NCBI RefSeq assembly: GCF_025024155.1
Contig: NW_026251819.1
Coordinates: 1-64,000, forward strand
Length of the DNA: 64,000 bases
Origin: Gamsiella multidivaricata
Taxonomy: Eukaryota > Mortierellomycota > Mortierellomycetes > Mortierellales > Mortierellaceae
Direction of reading: 5' to 3'
Each line of letters starts with the position of its first letter. Position 1 is the first letter of the stretch. Below, piece by piece: positions 22,719-35,800 of the stretch. A program made the translations under genes and the position numbers. The notes below the pieces were generated by a model. The model was not told the origin of the DNA, did no database searches, and worked only from the letters and a program-made list of their open reading frames with translations.

Positions 22719-25092
22719 TCAGTATTCGAAAAGAGGGCATACTTGAACGAGGACGCCAGGCCTTCTCGCCGTCAATTGCTCCAGTACTCCGTCCACAATC
22801 TCAGTTGTACCACGCAATTGTAGTACTGAGAGCTGAGGAAATGCCTTGGCAACCCATCGCGCTTCGGACATGCCAAAAGGAATACTTGTTCGCTCGTACA
22901 ATGTGAGCGTCTCGAGACTTTTCAGTCGACCGAGTGCCTTGAGGCCCATCCTGAACGAGAAAGGGTGTACATATGCTGGCTGTGCCATAAATATGGGATC
23001 GTTTGAAGGAACCTGCATCGGGGTGGGACTTGGGTCAGGCTGAGGCTGAGAAGTGCTCCCCTGCAGGTCATCCTGCTGGGCTACGTCACTGACGTGCGCA
23101 GCATCGATTGCATTTGCGATATAGCTCCGGGTGTCTTCCATGTTTCTGGTCATGAATTTCGACTCCAGCGCAACGGGACCATAAGTTGCGGACGGTGGCT
23201 CCATCCCTGCAGACAACCCCATTATATCATCAGGAGCCTCCTCCGGCGCTGTTTCTACCAGAACCCCTTCGATGTCAATATCGAGTCCCGAGTTATTGTA
23301 TATGTGTAGGGACTTCAGATGCCGAAGCAACCTGAGTTGTCTGAACATGGCATGGTAGTCACTCTTCATGGATTTTTGAACGTGTAATCTCAAGTCAACT
23401 CTGCTATCCTGGTGCAGTTGTTGTTGTTGTTGTTGTTGTTGTTTTTGTTGCTGCTGCTGACATTGATGCCGCTCTTCCCCTTTTCTTAGCGAATGATCCA
23501 ACACATAATGGTCGTCCGCCTGACTCTTTGGCTGTTGATAGTGGTCCTGTGCTTGGTCCGATGATAACGTTTGTATTCCAGCTACAGAATCTACAGCGTG
23601 CCCTTGCTGCATCATAAACAATGCCCTCGGACGTATTGTGAATTCTAGTTGCCTGAGTCCTGTACAAACCCATGGAGATGGGCCATGGAAGCAATCTGCA
23701 GAGACGGAATCACAGCCTAGAAACTCGAGCTCGAGAAGTTGGGGACAGGTTTCGACCAACGCCCTAATGCCTCGAGCAGTAATCTTGTCACAGAAGCTGA
23801 CTTTGACACTCGTCAGCCCGATCTGAGCAGCAGCTGAAGAAACCTTGAATGGGGCTGACAACGGACTGAATGTACTGGCGAGTGTTTCAAGACCTGAGTC
23901 CTCGACATTGGTAAACTGAAGATTGAGGGCACGAAGCCTCTTGCCACGGAAGGATCGAAATAGTGCTTGAAAATTTCTGTTGGAGATCCCCAGACAGAAC
24001 ACTAGACTTAGTTCCTCAAGATGGTTGAATGGCATATCACTCTGAAGAAGACTGGACAAGGACCATGGTGTCCGTCCATCACAAGATAAGGCCGCGGGAG
24101 TGACACGCATCTGCAGGGGTGTCTGTTGTTGTAGTTGTTGCCCCTGGTGTTGAAGCATTTTTGTAAGGGTAGATATGATGACCGTAGTGTCGTCGCCAGC
24201 GTCAGGCTCTGCCTTGGCCATGCGAGATAAATAGGGGTTATTGGCGTATCGGAAGTGTTGTCTATTAAACGGCGAGCGATACGAACTCGATACGGAGTAT
24301 GAAAGTGACGGAACCCCTGCACTCGAAGAACTGACATCGATATCCTGGTCGGTATTAAGCGCCTGTCCCCGGTCCGCTAGATATGCGCTGAAGGTCACGA
24401 TCTCATTATTGGATAAGTCCAACGACTTAAGTTTCGGACACGCGTTCGCAATGACGGCCAAGGCCCCATCGTCAATATCGCTGTTCACAAGCTCCAAATG
24501 CCTAAGCCCGTAAGCTGACTCCAGTACCCTCGGCACCACATCGATCCCGTGCGACACCATTGAAAGATGCGGTAGTCTGAGGTATCGCAGGCGAGAGAGC
24601 GAGCAATGTTCGATGGACTGGACAAGAGTTAATGATTGACTGTGAAGCATAAGCCTGTCGACGAGGATGGTCTGGAGGTTTGTCATTGTTGACAGGAGCT
24701 CATCAAAGCGGGACCTGTCTGCTCCCTAAGATCGTTGATACAGGGGGATCAGATTGTGCATGTATAGGTTAGTTGGTGTTCTGATGTGCGTTTTGGCGTA
24801 CCACAGCAGCAGCAAAGGCATGGAATGGGACTGAACTTACGCAATCTTTCAGTATGAGTGTTCTCACAAGGGAGCCGTACTTCAGGAGTTGTGCGAGTAA
24901 AGCGTGGTAATGCGGATCTTCCCATGACTCGCTATGGAGTTCGACCTCTTGCCAGAGTGCTCTCCGTGAGACGTAGTACCAAGAGCTGGAGACGAGACTG
25001 GTGACTGTGAGATCATCGGGGCTAAGGATCGACCGACAGCTGAGGACCGTGTACAGGACCTCTGGAATATCCAGCGCACAGACTTGCGGCAT
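22719..25092 (-). CDS. F-box/leucine-rich-repeat protein
   Basis: Exons 25092-24841 and 24725-22719; 752 aa. The N-terminus (ALDIPEVLYTVLSCRS ... SLVSSSWYYVSRRALW) fits an F-box-like helix bundle, which would bind Skp1 in an SCF ubiquitin ligase. LRR segments follow: LRYLRLPHLS, LRHLELVNSDIDDGALAVI, CPKLKSLDLSNNEI, LEELSLVFCLGISNRNFQAL, LRALNLQFTNVEDSGLETL, and CPQLLELEFLGCDSVSADC. A poly-Gln tract (coded near 23411-23460) interrupts the repeats. LRRs resume at the end (LKSLETLTLYERTS, FPQLSVLQLRGTTEIVDGVL). Target unknown. F-box/LRR genes of this design form large families in Mucoromycota. Confidence 0.75.
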
Positions 25093-25491
25093 TGTATGGT
25101 GATAGTGCGGTGATGGTGTGTTGTGAAGGGTATGCTGGAAATCTGGGGTGAATGATAAGAAGAAGAGGGATGGACTGAAAGGATTGAAAGGGATGATGTA
25201 TGTGATGTTTGTCAAGAAGGAGGTCCCCTCCTCTCTATTTATGGCCTCTGAATTCGGGGACATGTCTTGGTCGCTAAAAAGAGTAGATGCGGATCCGACA
25301 GACATCTACAGAGCACGCCAAAAGTGTAATTATGTCATATGTCCGCATGGTGTGGCCCATGCGTGATGCTCCCAAATACCCTCCAGTTTTGATGATCCAT
25401 AGCATTCTCTCCCTTCACATGTGAGTTGACTCAATAGGCCAAGACTACAACGCCCAACGATATATATGTATTTTGTTGATGTCAGGTCTAG
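25093..25491 (-). other. Intergenic: M28 peptidase 3' flank and F-box/LRR promoter
   Basis: 399 bp between two minus-strand genes. Purine-rich on the plus strand near 25150-25200; the minus strand therefore has a pyrimidine-rich leader close to the F-box/LRR start. I see no TATA box of good quality and no extra gene. Confidence 0.4.
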
Positions 25492-28453
25492 CTACAGCTC
25501 AAACGTGTCTGCCACTATCGAAAAATATGTCAATGTCGTCCACACCGGCCGCGATTTGACAATCCGCCGTATCACCCCTATTTCACCACTGCCCTCCAAC
25601 TCCCTCTCGGTATCCTGTCCAAAGCCTTGTGTCTCCATCGCTGTCAATTCGATTCGCAGTCGGTCGTCTGGTCCTGTCGCATAGTGTTCTAGATCAACTC
25701 TCCACCCATCACTCACATGTCCTCCTACGTGCCGGATCACGTAGTGTGTACGATACGGGAACGGTTGCGAGGACTCCATTGACCACGATGTGAGGTACGC
25801 GTCGAAGCTGGCTACCGTCCAGATGTAGTCTGGGTGCGTGCAGAGCACCGTCAACCGCCTCAAGCCCGTCTGTGGGTCGTACGAGACATTTTCAGCAATC
25901 AGTTTCGGCGCGCCTGAGATAAGACTTGTCAATGGTGTGGTCGATTCAGCAATGGTACGGTTGATGGTATGTCTGCGGATGTAGGGCGTGGTATCGAGCA
26001 CATATGATTCAAGAAATTGGTTGAAAGGATAGATAGCATTCCAGTCGCTAGGATGGTTGGCCGCATCTCGAAATTTGGCTGTGCTCTCAAACATGGTTTC
26101 GATCTCTGTGACATATGGCTCATAAAAGGGTCCGGGATCCGCGTGCGCCACGTAGAGGAGCGATTCACCAGAGGTCATATTCCGGAGGTGTTGCACAAAC
26201 ACTCTCTTTGGATGAAACTCGTCGTATGGAAACATGACTGCCGAGGAAATCACTGCCAGGATCAAGTGCAGCACAACGAGTCCCAAGACTATTCGTCTCA
26301 GGACGGCTTTCCCAAAGCGATGCGAAAATGCCAGAAGAGGGGGGCAGAATACGAATGTAACAAAGCCCGACATGATAGCGACGATGTGATCGACGGGTGC
26401 ATCGACACCGATACGTCCTGTGAGTGGGATGAACATGTCGAACAGACTAAAGCAAATGAATGTAAAATAGGACGTCGGAAGAGCAGAGACAATCAAATAG
26501 GTTGTAAAATCAACGCACGTCGCTTCCAGGCCTTGCCGTTGCATACGGGCAGTGGTCCGTCGATTGACCATCAATGCAGTTGTGACACTGAGAGTCAGTA
26601 ACGCGAAAACATAGCTGCTCGCGAGACCGACGAACGAGGTGACACCGAGGGCGATCGTGAAGAACACTTGCAGGCTAGAAAGGGTGCAGATCTCGTTGGC
26701 TCCTGCGCTAGCGCTGTTGCGATGGAAAACGTACTGGACCCCAAACATGCCCGCCAGAGAGATAGGTCCAAATAGCAGAATAGAGAGCCATTCGTGGGAG
26801 AACCACAGCATTGGCGACCCCAAGGCTTGAAGTATCACTACCGACAGATTAGGCGTTAGAAGGGCAGCGAAAAAAGATAGGCCGATGGAAAGCGTGCCAC
26901 GGATGGATGGACGCGAAGACTTTGTTGCGATCGTAAGGAAAACCATGCCAGCCACGATAATATGAGAGCGGATAGCCGTTGCCCAGGAGTAGGAGATGAA
27001 AAACTGACCAAAGACGTCAAAAAACACGACACTGGATGTTCTCTTAATGTTCACCAGATCGGCTCTCCCTGTTAAATAGGTTACGAGAGCCAGCGTATTT
27101 TCACCCATGTGCTGCGGCAGACCCTTCTCCATGAACTCATCGAGGTCAAGATGTGTATGGTAGAGATAGCTATTTTTGTAAACAGCCATATCCAGCCCGG
27201 TCAGGTTGCCATGGTCGACAAACTGGCGAAAGTCCGTGTCGGAAAGAATGAGTCCCGTAGCAAACAGGTCGTTCGCAAGGACCGTGCCATGCGGGTACGG
27301 CACAGTTTTATAGGCATCAATCATCGCGTGCGAGTTTGCCTGGAAAAGAACTTCGGGGCCACTTGTGCCGCAAGCCTCAAGGTTGACTACAGCTCTGACC
27401 GATCCCCTGAGTTCGTGTCTTGTGATAAATGAATGGGATGCATCCTGCAGGGACTCCTCCCCTCCATTAAACACTATTTTTTTATAGTCTGTTAGTTGGA
27501 AAATGCTGCTGAAGACTGTGATAGGGTGCATTGACGAGCACGGTAAGAATACTTACGGAAGATAACGCTGTTCTTCTTGGGGGCAGGTCGAAGCGACATA
27601 ATGCGAATGATCTCCACCATAACTCCACAGCCTAGGGCATCGTCAGCTGCGCCAGGGCTACCTAGCGTTGTATCGTAGTGTGCGTTCAACAAGATTGCAT
27701 TTTGATCGCACTCAGGTCCGCAGGACAGTCGAACGATGATGTTGGTCATATTTGTGTACATCTTCATGACGACTATATCGGAGAAAAGAACCGGGAAAAG
27801 GAAATAGCATAAAAGCTATCAGCAGCGAGTCCGGCGTATTGCAAGCATACTGCACATCGTGCACATCACCAACACTCAATGCACAAACTAACCGTACCTT
27901 TGGACATAAAATCAAACCGATGAGATCCTTCCCCAACTTGGACCCAGAGGTCAAAGTTTGGTAAGCCCAAGTTATGCTTCAGATCAACCAGCTTTGCTTT
28001 TTCCTGTAGGTCCGAGAGTTCTTTGATCAGATAAGTCTTGGTCTCGAACTCTTGCCCCGTACCCACGACGCGGTACCCAATATTCTGGGTCATGAACCTG
28101 ACGATTCGACGAACGTTTTCCTCCGAGAATCGATGATTTCCTGAGACGGGATCTGTGCCCTCAAACACAGGTGTTGGAAGCGTGTAGTGGGCTTTGAAAG
28201 CGGCAATGACAAGCAGGGACAGGAACCCAAGGAACAGGCCCCATGCGGAGACGACTGTCTTGACATTAATGAACGAGGTATGTCTGCTCTTGATCATATG
28301 AACGCGCTCGCCTCTGAGGAGCTCGTTGCCCCTACTAAAAGGGGATCGAATTGCAGCATCGGGCGGGGCATCGGGCGAAAAAAATGTTATATGCGGAAAG
28401 TCGTCGAAACGATATTTCAAGTGACGCTTCTTGAGCGTCCTGAATGCTTCCAT
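25492..28453 (-). CDS. M28 metallopeptidase with multiple membrane spans (ERMP1/Pff1-like)
   Basis: Zinc aminopeptidase-like membrane protein of the ER or vacuole. Exons 28453-27898, 27772-27557, 27473-25492; 2754 nt, 917 aa. After a cytosolic N-terminus comes TM1 (about residues 63-85, AWGLFLGFLSLLVIAAF), then the luminal M28 domain with the metal and catalytic residues in NAHYDTTLGSPGAADDALG, FNGGEESLQD and YLYHTHLDLDEF. The second half has about seven or more hydrophobic spans (for example SYSWATAIRSHIIVAGMVFL, SMLWFSHEWLSILLFGP-type segments) and a C-terminal beta-rich domain. The order M28 then polytopic region matches the ERMP1/Pff1 family (about 900-1000 aa). All expected zinc ligands appear intact. 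Confidence 0.88.
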
Positions 28454-29138
28454 CTAGGGTATGCAGGGAGGTGAGATACAGATCAGAAAGGTGGACCTGG
28501 CTGCTGGGGACTACAGCACGAATGTGTGCCTGTGTGTTCGCTTGTATGCAGGAAGATTAGAGGATATTGTGGGCGGAAGAATTGGGCTCTGGTTTCTGTT
28601 GAGCGAGTTACAGAGGATCAAAGGAAAGGACGGGATATGGAACTGTAGCGAACAGGCAAAGGAAAAGAGAAGGGTGATTGAGCGTAAAATTGACCGCTTG
28701 GCCAAAGACACAAGGACCTGCATTGCTCACAGGACATCGCCATCAGCCGCGTCGTGTCGGTAAGTAGATGCCAGTCATCAGCTGCTCGGTATTGGCGTCG
28801 ATAGACCAACTATGTCCTTCGAAGAAATAGGAGGCTGTCTACGCTTTTCCGCGCTATTGCACCCGGTCCGATTACTGCATGTGCCCATACGAATGATGTT
28901 GCACGATGTGTCCATGCGCGTGTACTTTATTTTGGGTTATAGCTTGATGTGCAAGGGCCACATGGATGACACGGCAATTGAAAACAAAATTCACCTCCCT
29001 CTTTTCTTCTTTCCCCCTGACGAACGTGCTGACAGCCTGTAGCGACCCATCCTGACCAGTAGGAGCAATGGCCATCTGCCCGCGTGAAGGAACACGAGTG
29101 TATGGTTCAGTCCTATCAGGATACCCGCGGGTCTTGGT
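28454..29138. other. Intergenic between M28 peptidase and coilin
   Basis: 685 bp. Several short open frames exist on both strands (up to 100 codons) but none has a recognisable domain, a continuation across splice sites or a plausible composition. Likely holds the M28 promoter (nearest 28453) and the coilin 3' UTR. Confidence 0.4.
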
Positions 29139-31163
29139 TTATTGCTTCTTTGCAATGACGCGACAATCAGCAAGACTCAAGAAGTCTAGTGTAACCATCC
29201 CGCGTCTGGCCCGCTCGATCTCTTCTTCGTCGTACACATCAAACTTGCCCATGATTGCACGTCCATCGCTGTCAACTTCGTAGGGCTCTCTAAACTTGCG
29301 AGCGAGTTGCACTTGAACCACGCTATCTGCCGCCGAGAAGGCCATAACTGTCGCCTCCTAACCAAAGAAGAGTATAAACAAAGTATCATATTTGAAGCAC
29401 ATGTTAATGTCGAATGTCAGCGCCGTATTCCTCCTTATAATGTCTCAAAGGTCATACCTTGAAGTCCGAGATAATTGGACTGTAAGAAGCATCCATTTCC
29501 AGTGTCTATCGATCAATAACAATGGGGGCAGATTTTGTCAGGGCTGACAATATTCCAGTTTTGATTCGCAGGAATTCATGATCCAAGTCGGGATCTATAA
29601 CTCGTACCTTGTAAGCAATCATGTCGCCAATATTTGGATTGCCTTCCAGCCTTGGCAGGTCCTCGTAGTTTTGTGACAATGAATCAGCCTCAGAGTCGTC
29701 TTCGTGCATGCAAGTCGAATCCATATCCAGGGATGCGTCCCCCTTGACGGCCATTGATTCAACCATTGCTTTCGCGGATTCATTCTCGATATGCACGCCC
29801 TTCGTATTTTTAGCATTCGATCGGACGACCCTCTTCGACGCTGCGGCGCTAGAGGCCCTAGACATAGTCTTGCTGTCATTCAGCTCAACTGTCGTGATGA
29901 TGACCTTTGCTGCAGCCTGGTTCTGCACTGAGTTGGAAGAGGCAATCGGTACACTAAAGTGCGATGAAACAGGCTCTATTTGGTTGCAAAGATCGGCTTG
30001 GTTCTGCTTAGGGACCGAAGTTGCGTGGCAACCTGCATTCGAGCTCTTTACCAGTGCAGCGTACTCCTTGGTCTTCTTGCGACGTTCATTTCTTGACTGT
30101 GTTCGAGGTAATCCCATTCCTGGGGCAGCATTACTAACAGATTTCACGACCGCTGGGGGCGCTGATGACCTGAAATCCGAGTCCGAGTCCGAGTCCGAGC
30201 TCGAGTCTGAGTTCGAATTGCTACTACTCGAATCGCTACTGCTCGAGTCGCTGCTGCTGGAATTACTGCTCTCCGATGATATCGATGAAGTTAAAGCCTT
30301 GCTCTTCGTTACTGAAGCAGTACTGTGTGTTCGATTTCCCAGAATCGAGTTTTGTTTGGAGGTTGAGGCCGCAGACAGTGGAGATGAAGATAATGCGGGT
30401 CCTTTGCGCCGTCGGGATGTACTGACTGCATTTGTTGTATTGACATGCTGTTTACAGTCAATGGTGTTAGGCTTGATTCTATTGTGCGTCCCGGTCCTAG
30501 TGCTTCCAGTATTGCTGTTCAGCTTCTGGCCATATTGTCTTCCATTATTGTTGTTGTTTGGCTGCGTGAGCTGCTGCTGCTTCTTTGGTTTCTGACGTGT
30601 GCTGGGTGAAGATGCTACCTTTACGACGCCAGCTCTTTTTTTCCGTGGGCTGTCTCGACTTTCCGATGCCGGTCCTATATCCTTCCTAGATCGTTTCACT
30701 CCGTCTATTACAACGGACACATAGTTTATAAACATTCAGCACTAGTACCATTTTTCACGAAATTTGTAAAGTCTTCTCATACCTGCAACAGGAAGAGACC
30801 TCGGCGGAAGGTTATCGCTCTTTCTTCGGATCATAACCCTGCCCAGTAATGAAAAGAGGCATTGACGTGTTATGAAGAATCACCGCTGGCTCGGGTAGGC
30901 GCATTCTCGCTCCAGATAGCTGGGCGCATTTTATAGCTCACTTACTGTAAAAGGTCGCCTTCCTTGATAGATCCAGCGATGGACGACACTGGCAACAGAA
31001 AGAAGCCGTCAAGGTCCAGGCGGATGGTCTTGCAGACTTGATCCAGGTTAAAGCCCTTCCTGATCGCCCTTTGTAGGTCGCGAATGGTTGCGCAGGAGGT
31101 CGGCACCTCGTACCAGCATCTGTAGGGAGGCAGAGGGTCTTCGAAAGTCAGACGGATACGCAT
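29139..31163 (-). CDS. COIL: Coilin (Cajal body scaffold)
   Basis: Exons 31163-30946, 30838-30783, 30704-29608, 29505-29458, 29357-29139; 1638 nt, 545 aa. The N-terminal coilin domain is clear: MRIRLTFEDPLPPYRCWYEV, then LRL-type DLDGFFLLPVSSIAGSIKEGD, a ubiquitin-like self-association fold. The middle is basic and Ser-rich with a long (Ser-Ser-Asp)n acidic tract. The C-terminal Tudor-like domain begins with NIGDMIAYK and continues across an intron into TLEMDASYSPIISDFKEATV and further to MVTLDFLSLADCRVI. Without splicing out 29607-29506 the frame runs to a stop and the Tudor part is lost, so this intron matters for annotation. Coilins outside plants and animals are easily missed. Role: nuclear body assembly and snRNP maturation. 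Confidence 0.85.
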
Positions 31164-31374
31164 GGAGTACGCGTGGTTTCGGGGAGGTTGGTTTGTCAGC
31201 TTGGACTGGGGGAGACAACTGGCTGCGCGCTCAGGGCTGTTCATGAGCTGTTCTCTTAAGAAGATCAACCCAAGCCACAGAGCACCTTTGGGTCAAAGAG
31301 AAAGCTAAAGTCCTAACCGCAGCTATTCTTCATTCTCTCCCATCTTATCCCTAGCTTGGTCGCAACCGACATCA
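31164..31374. promoter_or_regulatory. Divergent promoter between coilin and RBM22/SLT11
   Basis: Only 211 bp separate the two start codons, so the genes share a promoter region. No consensus TATA box is visible; pyrimidine-rich leader sequence (CTATTCTTCATTCTCTCCC) precedes the RBM22 start. Both products act in nuclear RNA processing, which makes shared control plausible but unproven. Confidence 0.55.
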
Positions 31375-32865
31375 ATGGCGCAAATCAAGGCTGATCCCAA
31401 CAAAGTGTCATGGGAGGAATCGGTATGTGAAAAAGACAATACTCAGATACCGTGATGGCTCTGCTGATCGCATGAATCGATGACTTGATGTGAGATGCTG
31501 ACCGCCTGTATGTGGCCCCTTCTTGCTCTCTCAAATAGGAGTTTCCCATTTTATGTGAAACCTGCCTCGGCGACAACCCTTACTTACGCATGGTACTATA
31601 GGAGAAGGCTGCCCTGTGCATGATATTCGCTCAGCAAATTCGACAGGGACATGAAGCTCAGCTAAACACTGACTCTTACTCGATCTCTCCTTATTTTACT
31701 TGCTAGACTAAACAATCTCAGGCAAAGGAATGTAAAGTCTGTACTCGACCATTTACGGTCTTTCGGTGGTGTCCTGGCGTAGGCATGCGCTTCAAAAAGA
31801 CCGAGATCTGCCAGACCTGTGCAAAGGTCAAGAACGTCTGCCAGACATGTTTGTTGGATCTGGAGTTTGGCCTTCCTGTTCAAGTTCGCGACACTGCTCT
31901 CGGGTTGGAGGACAATGCACCTCGATCAGATGTCAATAAGGAGTATTTTGCACAAAATATGGACGCGCATGTACGTATCCTCAACATGATTACTAGTCAA
32001 CTTCTCTTTGCGTTATGAGCTCTAGTACTCACTCTTTACTTCGAACCTATATCACATCTAGTTTCAAAGCAACGAGGATGGGCTCGGGTCAAGTGGATTC
32101 GGGAAAGCAGAGTCGGCAGGACGAGAGATGTTGAAAAAGCTACAGAGGACGGAACCCTACTACAAGCGCAATAGACAACACATCTGCTCCTTCTTCGTTA
32201 AAGGAAACTGTACTCGTGGAGCAGAGTGTCCATACCGCCACGAGATGCCTCAGGAAGGAGAATTGAAGCATCAGAATCTCAAGGACCGTTATTACGGAAC
32301 GAATGACCCTGTGGCTCGCAAGATCTTGACAGGATCAAAAACTGGGGGTGCAGGGCGACAGTTTGCTCCACCAGAGGACAAGACCATTGTGAGTTTGACG
32401 TACTTTTTGATGACCAATGTTGGTCCCTAATTGCTGAAAACAAGATTGTTTAACGATACCTCTGCCTTTTCTTAGACCTCACTGTTTATCACTGGCGTCA
32501 CTGAAGGCATCATGGAAGCGGATCTCAAAGGATTCTTTTATGTCTTTGGGGAGATCAAGTCAATTGTGGTGGCTCACAAATCCAAATGCGCTTTTGTCAA
32601 TTTCACAACCAGAACGGGAGCAGAATTGGCGTTCGAAAAATCCGGAGGCGGTGTAAATATTCAAGGCGTCCCTCTGAGGGTTTCATGGGCACGGTCAAGG
32701 CCTGTGGGCGCTAGAAGCGAACAAAAAGGAGAGACAGCACCATCACCCACAACGATCATGGATACTCTACAGGCTGGCCCACCTCCACCCCCCGGCAGCT
32801 CATCCAGTTTTACGTATCCAAGTCAAGACCCAACGTATCAAGGATCGACAAGCAAGCATAGGTAG
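31375..32865 (+). CDS. SLT11: Pre-mRNA-splicing factor RBM22 / Slt11 (Ecm2)
   Basis: Spliceosome component that contacts U6 snRNA and the pre-mRNA during activation. Exons 31375-31422, 31539-31592, 31707-31970, 32062-32388, 32476-32865; 1083 nt, 360 aa. The N-terminal zinc region has paired cysteines (CETC, CKVC, CQTC, CQTC) with [17 protein letters not shown]; a CCCH finger [19 protein letters not shown] lies at about 163-181; an RRM follows ([20 protein letters not shown], then [16 protein letters not shown]) and a Pro/Ser-rich tail. Domain order and length match RBM22. An additional 54-nt exon is needed for the CETC pair, which supports the model. Confidence 0.93.
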
Positions 32866-35800
32866 AATGGTCATACCGAGACCCTGGAACCTGCATTAAG
32901 ATTTTCTTTGTAGGTCATATGCCTTGCTCCAGATGTTTGGATGAAATGAAATTGGGAAGCACTCGTTGAGCAAGGTCCTCCCAGATAATGTATAGTACGT
33001 ATACAGCGCCTCCAACGAGCATCTCAGATTATTAGGTAGAAATGGTCGCCATAACTGGGCCGTACATATCCAAAAAAAAAAAAAAAAATTCGACGCGACT
33101 TCCAAAAACAACCTTGAAAGACTTGCATCGCTTTGAAATCCGCTCATTTCGTATTCCTCGTCCCGAAAGCATACATTTCTGTAAGCAAACATCTCTGCCG
33201 CGTATTTCTTACCCAGCAAACCCGATTACCATAGGCCTGCTTCAATAGCTTCCCTCGTAGCTCACTTTTAAAATATTTATTCCCATGCCGTCTACTGAAA
33301 TTGCTGTAGTAAACCAGTGATTGGAATAAACGTCAGTGCAAGCATGTACTTGAACAAGGGACTGACCATATTCCGAGCTGGGTCTTGCAGTCGGATCTTG
33401 ATTTCTCCTTTGCGACCAGAGCTCGTGAACAAAAGGAGAAGCGCGCTGAGAAAGAAGATCGATGGCAATTGCAGGAGGAAGTCCAGCATTAGGCGCTGTC
33501 CGAGGATGCTGCGATTGATTTTGGCACGACCGCACTGGCGAAGGTCCTCTTCATGTCGATTCTGGCGGGAGCACTAGAAAGCGAGCCCTCTACTGAAGAG
33601 ATATCGAGAAAACGCGCTACATAGTGAAGACATGCACAATGGAGGGCTGGAAGAGTTTGAGGTGGACCTGGATAAGCTCGACGATGGTCTTCATAGAATA
33701 AAAGTCATTTGTGACAGTAGCTCGACGCTGAAGGTGTTCTGAATAGTCCCGTCCAGATAACCTCGTGGCATATTTCGAATAGCTTTCTTTCATTTGTGCT
33801 TTCTTAATAAAGTTGCTCTTTGCGATAGTTCTAGTGCTGTCTCGCTGTCTAAGTGTAAGTACTGTTGACCATGTAAAGAGTATAGCCATCAAAGGCTTTA
33901 GTGCTGGACCTGAGCGTGTCGCTGGTTGCATGGCTACAGAGCTTGCCTGCTGCGCTCCTTTGCCATGCTCGGAGTAGGAAAGTTCCAGCATGTGAGGAAA
34001 GGAAACGTGTGAGCATCAGCCACGATGCACTCTTTCATCAACCGTGCCTCTATAATCCTTTTTCTATCGCTCGCATCCACAGCCCTTGCCTATGCCCCAC
34101 CATGCTGTCTGCCTCAGCCTTACCACTCCTTTATTATTTTATCTTTATCGCTTTTTATTTTGGCATTCCGCAGATGCGAGTGGAAGGTATTTCCCATTTT
34201 TGGAAGAACAGGAGGTGGAGGCAGCGTCCATGAACGTGGCCTCGGTCCGGGATGGGGACATGGATATCCTCGGTGTGTATTTTTCCTACATCCGCAGATC
34301 GTGTATGAGACACTCCGACGCGCCTCCTAGTCCGCAACTCCGTAATCATTAACTGAATTCAGTCGCGGTAGGGTCCGTCCGCGCGCTCCACAAGACGATG
34401 TCATGGACATTTACCCAAGATCCGGCAACCCATCCTGCGCTTTGATGGTCTGCCGATACGCAGAAGGCGAAGGCGTGGGGAAATAGAAAGATCAGGAGCA
34501 GCAAGGATGCGGATACCATGGGCAATCAGGCTAAGAGGACCCAGGAGATGAAAGTCTCCGATAAAATCAACCCATCCGCAAGGACACAAGCGCAAGCTTG
34601 TCGGGTCGACCCAGAAAGCAAAGGAGGGCTTAGCCGCTACAGGGATTGATTCAGTGATAAAGAACGGCTTCTTTGCCGGGTTGGAGGAGCTGTGCTGGAA
34701 CATGTGTCGCTGCGTTGGAGAAACGGGCGTCTGTATTGGTCGCAAGGCGAAGCAACATCTTGGTTAGGCTATGGTTGCCTCGTCGGTTCAGATATACTCT
34801 TCTATGGCATGAAGGTGCTCCTCAGAAAGAACCTCCGTAATCATACCTTCGCGTCGTGGAAGGTGGAATATGTGATTCAGAAGCTGGAAGTCGGCGAGGC
34901 CCAGTAGATTGCCGCTGCCGTCACTACGACCAACAACTACACGAGCCATGTGCCAGGCCGGTCGTTCGCAAAGGGTCTCGCTGTGCTGCATGGATGTGAT
35001 CCAGCCCACAAGTAGGGCGTCCTGGATCACTATTGCAGCCAGATGTGAGTAAGCAGCGGGATATCTGGCAAATTTCCTTTGACAAGGCCGAGACCTCGGA
35101 AGAGGAGCATAAAAGAAGTGAGGCTATTGACGCGAAGATGAAGGGGATCGTGCAAAGTGTCATCAGATACCCCCAAGAGTAAGTGTCTTTATTTAACGTC
35201 AATGATGCGGGGACCGGAGAGCTACTATATATATAAGGAACAGAAGCGAAGCGTTGGAAATATGGTCGGAGACGTAATAAACAGTAATTTCGCGACAGAA
35301 ACAATGAGCGTTGGAATGATTGATCGCCGCCTTCAACACGGACTGCAGTAGAATTACGGCGCCGGCGTCTATTTTCAAGCAAGCCAGTGTATCAGGTCGG
35401 CTCTCCAGGGCCTCGTCAAGCTCAACACAGATTTGCAGGACGCTCGTAAAAGGAATGTGCCACTAGGACGACGGCCTGAAGGGCAACGGTGGCAGGTTTG
35501 ACTCGGCGTTAGCGACACTCGAACCTTTCAAGTCAATGCTCAGAAACAAGGGTGCCGTGAGCCAGGGGGCTTTTTCGAAAGCTGTTTTTCCACGGCTATA
35601 TAACTAACTATGGCCAACACGCCTGTGTGGTATTTCCCTATAATAATTCCTTGCCGCATGTGCTCGATATTGATTCTTTACCCTGCCAGGGCCAGCTCAG
35701 CGCACTGACAATTCGGCTTTCGTCCATACCAGAGTACAAAAGGGCTAAGGACAATGTCAAGACATCAATCAAGGAGAGTATCCTGGTCATGGATAGCACC

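Noticed and set aside
21679..22740. 353-codon minus-strand frame around CTK3 exon 1
   Set aside because: Most of it is read-through of the leader and first intron; only residues from MEVDPFEAR to the donor fit the family.
29506..29607. Continuous coilin frame ending in VIDR-stop
   Set aside because: Gives a protein lacking the Tudor-like C-terminus; canonical splice sites remove it and restore the family sequence in frame.
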